Assembly: GCA_946061495.1 (NCBI GenBank)
Contig: CAMGSV010000073.1
Coordinates: 1-10,929 of the forward strand
Length of the DNA: 10,929 bases
Direction: 5' to 3'
Source of the DNA: an uncultured Spirochaetales bacterium
GTDB taxonomy: Bacteria; Spirochaetota; Spirochaetia; Treponematales; Treponemataceae
Part shown: piece by piece, positions 7,427 through 10,929 of the stretch
Position numbering within the stretch: the first letter of the stretch is position 1
Layout: the number at the start of each line of letters is the position of its first letter
The notes under the pieces: generated by a model
The model's input: only the letters and a program-made list of their open reading frames with translations
Database searches by the model: none
Told to the model about the DNA's origin: nothing
Position numbers and translations under genes: made by a program

Positions 7427-7433
7427 TTTAGAC

Positions 7434-7760
7434 ATGGATGGAGTGAACATTCGCAAGATTTTTGGCGAGAACGTCAAGTACCACCGCAAGAAGCAGGGGC
7501 TTTCGCAGGAACAGCTGGCAGAGCGGCTGGAAATAAGCACCAACCATCTGAGCGTCATAGAGACGGGAACGAAATTTGTCACCTACAAGCTTTTGGAGCG
7601 CATCGTCAAGGAGCTGCAAGTCCTTCCCTCCTCCCTGTTCCACTGTTCATTGGAGGCTCCGCTGGACGAAAGTGCGGTGAACAAAATCAACGCCATCATC
7701 TCCACCGAGCTTGCCCAAGTGGAGGAGCGGATTCAACTGAGACTGAGGGAGCTGCTGTAG
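7434..7760 (+). CDS. XRE-family helix-turn-helix regulator
   Basis: A 108-residue DNA-binding protein with one Cro/C1-type helix-turn-helix at about 8-65. The core LSQEQLAERLEISTNHLSVIETG (about 23-45) has the usual SQEQLA helix and the recognition helix ending in IETG. The remaining residues form a helical tail (ISTELAQVEERIQLRLREL) that may serve for dimer formation. It is transcribed away from the GTPase operon and ends 4 bases from the stop of the convergent pseudouridine synthase gene, with no terminator between. Its base composition is close to the housekeeping genes rather than the left operon, so it may be part of the older chromosome. It may regulate itself, the left operon, or both; only the promoter layout supports this. 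Confidence 0.85.
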   Translation: MDGVNIRKIFGENVKYHRKKQGLSQEQLAERLEISTNHLSVIETGTKFVTYKLLERIVKELQVLPSSLFHCSLEAPLDESAVNKINAIISTELAQVEERIQLRLRELL

Positions 7761-7764
7761 GACG

Positions 7765-8688
7765 TTACAGGCTGGAAAGGATGCGTGAGGAAATGTCCAT
7801 GGAGAACAGCTTTGAGCTTTGGGAGGCTTTTGGGGTCGTTCTCAGCGGGGCGGTCTCCTGAGCCTCCATCAGGGGGAATGACAGCCCAGTGGCGAAGAAC
7901 TGCATCTGCGGGGCTGTCTTTTCCAGCGGATGGTACAGCGGGTCGGCAACGATGGGCAGGCCGCACCAGGCAAGGTGGCAGCGGACCTGATGGCGGTAGC
8001 CCTTGGTGATGGTTGCCTTTACCGTGAGGGTTTCCCGTTCCGTGATGGCAGCTCCCAAGGGGTTTGAGGCGTCACCCGTCGGCTTATGCTGGAAGCTGCC
8101 CTGAGTGCCGCTGGATTCTATCAGATGAAAGCTGGTGGTGTAGGACTGGAGACCCATGTCCCCCTCCCCGGCCTTTGAGGGATTTCGGCCACCCCTTCCC
8201 GCCTTCCGACGGGAACATTTGCCGGAATCCTGGGTGACGGGACGCACCTGCTTCCTGCCGGGGCCATAGGGACGGAAGCCGCTCTCCACCATGAAGTCGG
8301 CGGAACGGGTGACGGGGAAACCAAGGAGGTTTGGCGGCGGCGGAAAGCCACCAAGAAGCTCCGGACAAGGGGGAAGATACTGGCAGCGGGCGGTGTAGCC
8401 TTTCTTGAAAAGCCCTGCCTCCTGGCAAGCCATGATGTGGTCGTAAAAGCCCTGGTTCCGGGCAATCAGCAGGAGGCCAGCGGTGTCTTGGTCGATGCGA
8501 TGGACAAGGCCCCCCTCCACCGCCTTCCTTCCCTGCACCGCCCGCACCTCTGGAAACTGCGCCGCCACCAGGGCCAGGGCGCACTCCCCATCCTCTGGTC
8601 GCAGGGGGGCGCTGTGGATGCCAGCCGCCTTGAATGCCACCACAAAGTCCCGGTGGCACTCCACAATCTCAACAGCTACAGCCGGCAT
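7765..8688 (-). CDS. RluA-family RNA pseudouridine synthase, divergent paralogue
   Basis: A 307-residue enzyme expected to turn uridine into pseudouridine in rRNA or tRNA. The catalytic motif is LVHRIDQDTAGLLLIAR with Asp66, and the family C-terminal motif is GYRHQVRCHLAWCGLPIVADPLY (230-252). There is no S4 RNA-binding domain, unlike the neighbour. Residues about 101-182 form an unusual insert rich in Pro, Gly and basic residues between two conserved core strands. The start is set at ATG 8688, which overlaps the upstream synthase gene by 13 bases; an open frame upstream of it lacks family similarity. The ribosome binding site is weak (GGAAA), so translational coupling is likely. The target nucleotide cannot be told from sequence. 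Confidence 0.8.
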   Translation of the reverse strand: MPAVAVEIVECHRDFVVAFKAAGIHSAPLRPEDGECALALVAAQFPEVRAVQGRKAVEGGLVHRIDQDTAGLLLIARNQGFYDHIMACQEAGLFKKGYTARCQYLPPCPELLGGFPPPPNLLGFPVTRSADFMVESGFRPYGPGRKQVRPVTQDSGKCSRRKAGRGGRNPSKAGEGDMGLQSYTTSFHLIESSGTQGSFQHKPTGDASNPLGAAITERETLTVKATITKGYRHQVRCHLAWCGLPIVADPLYHPLEKTAPQMQFFATGLSFPLMEAQETAPLRTTPKASQSSKLFSMDISSRILSSL

Positions 8689-9623
8689 TTCTGATATTTT
8701 CCGTGGAGCACCTGCATGACCTTCCTGAAGCGCTGGGGCGTGGGAGACTTGAATTCGGTGAAGTCCTGGCTTTCCGGCAGCCGAAGGGACAGGAGGCTGG
8801 AATGGAGCATCAAGGTGGCGGCGGGAAAGATCTGGTTCTTGCTGCCGTAGATGGGATCCCCCAGAATGGGGCAGCCGATATACTTCATGTGGACACGAAT
8901 CTGGTGGGTGCGCCCAGTTTTCAGCCGGAGCCGCATCAGGGAAAAGGGGCCGTAGCAGGCAATGCAACGGTACACCGTGTGGGCGAATTTTCCCTGGGCG
9001 GAATCAGTGACGGCCTTGAAGCGCTTCCTGTTCCTGGGGTCACGAATCAACTGGGTCTTGATGTTGCCAGATGGAGCGGGTGGCCGCCCCACCACAATGG
9101 CGATGTACTCCTTCTTCACCCGCCGCTGCTGGAACTGCTGCTGGAGCCAGTTCTCTGCAGGAAGGTTCCTGGCAGTGATGATGAGGCCGGAGGTGTCCTT
9201 GTCCAGCCGATGGACAATACCAGGTCGATGGCTTGTTTCCACCGCTCCCCGTCCCCAGTGAAACAGCAGGGCGTTCACCAAGGTACCAGTCCAGTTACCA
9301 GCGGCAGGATGAGTCACCATGCCCTGCTCCTTGTTTACCACCGTCACGTTGTCATCCTCATACACAATTTCCAGGGGCAGGTCCTGGGGCTGGATGTCGT
9401 CGGGGACAATTTCCTGCCATTCCATCTGAATCACATCCCCGGACTTCACCTTTGAGGAGAACTTTCCCTTGCTTCCATTGATGGTGAGACTGGTGATGAT
9501 GTTCTGCAGGTGGGAACGGTTGGCGCAGCCACAGGCATCCAGCACCTGCTGCTGGCCGGACAGGAATTTATCGACACGAAGCGAGGCAATCTCCTCTGGT
9601 ACCAGTATTGACAGACTAGGCAT
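8676..9623 (-). CDS. rluD: RluD-type 23S rRNA pseudouridine synthase
   Basis: A 315-residue enzyme of normal family length. Residues about 10-75 are an S4 RNA-binding domain (RVDKFLSG, then NRSHLQNIITSLTINGSKGKFSSKVKSGD in pieces). The catalytic loop is GIVHRLDKDTSGLIITAR with Asp141, and GRTHQIRVHM lies at 237-246. These fit RluC/RluD enzymes that modify large-subunit rRNA. The start at ATG 9623 gives a proper S4 N-terminus and has GGAGG 8 bases upstream. ATG 9638 is in frame but lacks such a site, and the longer open frame to 9821 is not plausible. It overlaps the upstream membrane-protein gene by 8 bases. The rluD symbol is by family resemblance; the exact target uridines are unproven. Confidence 0.85.
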   Translation of the reverse strand: MPSLSILVPEEIASLRVDKFLSGQQQVLDACGCANRSHLQNIITSLTINGSKGKFSSKVKSGDVIQMEWQEIVPDDIQPQDLPLEIVYEDDNVTVVNKEQGMVTHPAAGNWTGTLVNALLFHWGRGAVETSHRPGIVHRLDKDTSGLIITARNLPAENWLQQQFQQRRVKKEYIAIVVGRPPAPSGNIKTQLIRDPRNRKRFKAVTDSAQGKFAHTVYRCIACYGPFSLMRLRLKTGRTHQIRVHMKYIGCPILGDPIYGSKNQIFPAATLMLHSSLLSLRLPESQDFTEFKSPTPQRFRKVMQVLHGKYQKCRL

Positions 9624-10251
9624 GGGGAAGGCCTCCATTGATTTGTGGCATGGTGAGAAATAGGCCGAAGGGAGGAAATTCCCGGTACCGTGACTGCACC
9701 AGGGGAATATCCTGCGGCTCGTGCCCTTCCACCATCTCCTGTTGGGACGATGGAGGCTCCTGCAAATCCACCTCCTCCAACGGCAGTGCTTCCATCCCAT
9801 CATCAAGGGGAATGATTTCAATTCCCTCGCTGTTCCGCTGAATCTCCGCCTTCTTCCGCTGGTGGCGCTGGATGGAGGAGATGGTAAAATCCGTGATTCC
9901 CACCGCAGCGGCCACCCCCAAGGAGGTAAAGAGGATGCCCAGCTGCTCGTCGGTGGTGAGGCGGGCTGTTGAGGAGGACTTGGCGAAGGGATTGGGAAAA
10001 TAGTTTGAGTCCATGCCGTGGGAAAAATATTGGTACAGGGAATAGCTCAGGGTGACGCCCAGGGTCACAAAGGGCAAGGAACCCAGACTCACAATCTCCG
10101 CCCGCCGCAAATCCTGCAGCCAGCCAGGAAACTCGTCCTTGGTGTACGGCTCGATGGTGATGGTGGGCTCAGCCGCCGCAAGGGGCATGGATGCAAGAAG
10201 CACAAGGCTTACGAGAATGGCCAGCCGCCGTCGAGACAACGACCCCTTCAT
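9616..10251 (-). CDS. Conserved membrane protein with signal peptide (spirochaete-type)
   Basis: A 211-residue protein of unknown function. A signal peptide (RRRLAILVSLVLLASMPLAAA) with probable cleavage after residue 27 is followed by a conserved-looking stretch, PGWLQDLRRAEIVSLGSLPF. Two likely membrane segments lie at about 52-72 (GSLPFVTLGVTLSYSLY) and 103-123 (LGILFTSLGVAAAVGITDF). The final 80 residues are polar and acidic with PL-E repeats. The DLRRAEIVSLGSLPF and GMDSNYFPNPFAKS stretches resemble proteins I remember from Treponema, which is the main taxonomic hint. Its ATG shares one base with the YggS stop (TGATG), so it is translationally coupled. It overlaps the RluD gene by 8 bases. 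Confidence 0.75.
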   Translation of the reverse strand: MKGSLSRRRLAILVSLVLLASMPLAAAEPTITIEPYTKDEFPGWLQDLRRAEIVSLGSLPFVTLGVTLSYSLYQYFSHGMDSNYFPNPFAKSSSTARLTTDEQLGILFTSLGVAAAVGITDFTISSIQRHQRKKAEIQRNSEGIEIIPLDDGMEALPLEEVDLQEPPSSQQEMVEGHEPQDIPLVQSRYREFPPFGLFLTMPQINGGLPHA

Positions 10252-10928
10252 CAGTAGACCCGCTCCCCGAAGATGGCGGTGCCGATGCGGACCATGGTGG
10301 CTCCCTCGGCAATGGCGATGGCATAGTCGTTGCTCATGCCCATGGAAAGCTCCCGCAGGTCAAGGCTGGGGAACCGACTGGCCACCTGCTGCTGAATCGA
10401 TACCAATTTTTTGAAGGAGGCGGCGATCTCCAGCTGGTTGTCCGTAAAGGGCGCCATGGTCATGAAGCCCCTGGGGATAATGTGGGGAGCCTGGCAGGCG
10501 TATTCCACGGCAGGAAGGAGACTGTCCAAATCTGCAAAGCCAGACTTTGACTCCTCCCCAGTGTGGAACTCAAAGAGCACTTGGATTTCCTTGTTGAGAT
10601 TGGCCGCCTGCTTCTCGATTTCTTCCAACAATTCAATTCTATCCACCGACTGGATGCAGGAAGCGCAACCAACCGCCTTCTTCACCTTGTTCCGCTGGAG
10701 GGAGCCGATGATATGGAGGCAGGCCTGTGGAGCAGCAAGACGCACCTCCCGGAACTTTTCCACCGCCTCCTGAACACGGTTCTCGCCAAACAACAGCTGT
10801 CCAGCCTCAACGGCCTCCAGCACTGCCTCCACAGGATGAAATTTGCTCACCGCCACCAGGGAGACGGAATCAGCCTCACGGCCAGATTTCACCTCCGCCT
10901 CACGGATTGAGTCCAGCACCTGCTGCAA
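10251..10928 (-). CDS. yggS: YggS/PLPBP family PLP-binding protein (5' end outside window)
   Basis: 225 residues are visible of a PLP homeostasis protein with an alanine-racemase-like barrel and no known catalytic reaction. Lys29 in LVAVSKFHP is the PLP Schiff-base lysine. Other family marks are FGENRVQEA, HIIGSLQRNKVKK and GMSNDYAIAIAEGATMVRIGTAIFG at the C-terminus. The frame is open to the window edge. The TTG at 10928 is unlikely to be the true start, since the family normally begins a few residues further upstream. It is the first visible gene of the housekeeping run and shares one base with the next gene (TGATG). Confidence 0.92.
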   Translation of the reverse strand: MQQVLDSIREAEVKSGREADSVSLVAVSKFHPVEAVLEAVEAGQLLFGENRVQEAVEKFREVRLAAPQACLHIIGSLQRNKVKKAVGCASCIQSVDRIELLEEIEKQAANLNKEIQVLFEFHTGEESKSGFADLDSLLPAVEYACQAPHIIPRGFMTMAPFTDNQLEIAASFKKLVSIQQQVASRFPSLDLRELSMGMSNDYAIAIAEGATMVRIGTAIFGERVY

Positions 10929-10929
10929 T

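Noticed and set aside
7761..7764. Bidirectional terminator between the convergent stops
   Set aside because: Only 4 bases separate the stop codons, and I found no hairpin with a T-run around them.
8689..8967. N-terminal extension of the second pseudouridine synthase
   Set aside because: The extension translates the RluD coding region in another frame and shows no family similarity. ATG 8688 begins the recognisable protein.
8634..9455. Plus-strand open frame of 273 codons opposite the RluD gene
   Set aside because: It is a long shadow caused by GC-rich codons. The minus strand has the S4 domain and the catalytic HRLDKDTSG motif.
9624..9821. N-terminal extension of the RluD-type protein
   Set aside because: It lies inside the membrane-protein gene, is rich in Trp and Arg, and has no S4 similarity. 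ATG 9623 has a good ribosome binding site.

Overview
The window reads as a piece of a bacterial chromosome, probably from a spirochaete of the Treponema type. The main support is the 211-residue membrane protein at 9616-10251, which resembles a protein I remember from Treponema genomes, sitting between a YggS gene and an RluD gene. That is recall, not a search, so the taxon is moderate to low confidence. Two parts of the window differ sharply in composition. Sampled 60-base blocks give about 58% GC or more in the housekeeping genes on the right and about 33-43% in most of the operon on the left.

Right side (7434-10929): a compact minus-strand run of four genes encodes a PLP-binding YggS protein (cut by the window edge), a signal-peptide membrane protein, an RluD-type pseudouridine synthase with an S4 domain, and a second, divergent RluA-type synthase. 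All three junctions overlap. A small plus-strand XRE-type regulator converges on the run, with stop codons 4 bp apart.

Intergenic region (7283-7433): an AT-rich, 151-base divergent promoter region holds a good sigma-70-like promoter for the left operon and a small dyad in front of the regulator gene.

Left side (141-7282): a tightly packed five-gene minus-strand operon. In transcription order it encodes (1) an 832-residue dynamin-like GTPase; (2) a 141-residue protein with one C-terminal membrane segment; (3) a 1048-residue HerA/DUF87-type P-loop ATPase with an unusual N-terminal half; (4) a 225-residue protein with three DTS-P-DFSND repeats and a C-terminal domain like those of polymorphic toxins (HHMPSD and DH motifs); (5) a 133-residue probable immunity protein. 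The first three genes overlap, the fourth starts 7 nt after the third, and the toxin stop lies in the ribosome binding site of the immunity gene, so they are probably made together. I read this as an uncharacterised conflict or effector-delivery system. A membrane-remodelling GTPase, a membrane anchor and a pumping or translocating ATPase would act with a repeat-tagged toxin. Whether it exports the toxin against competitors or holds it for release during phage attack cannot be decided from sequence.

Left edge (1-140): four 13-bp dyads spaced exactly 22 bp apart look like an array of protein-binding sites, perhaps the end of an IS21-like element outside the window.
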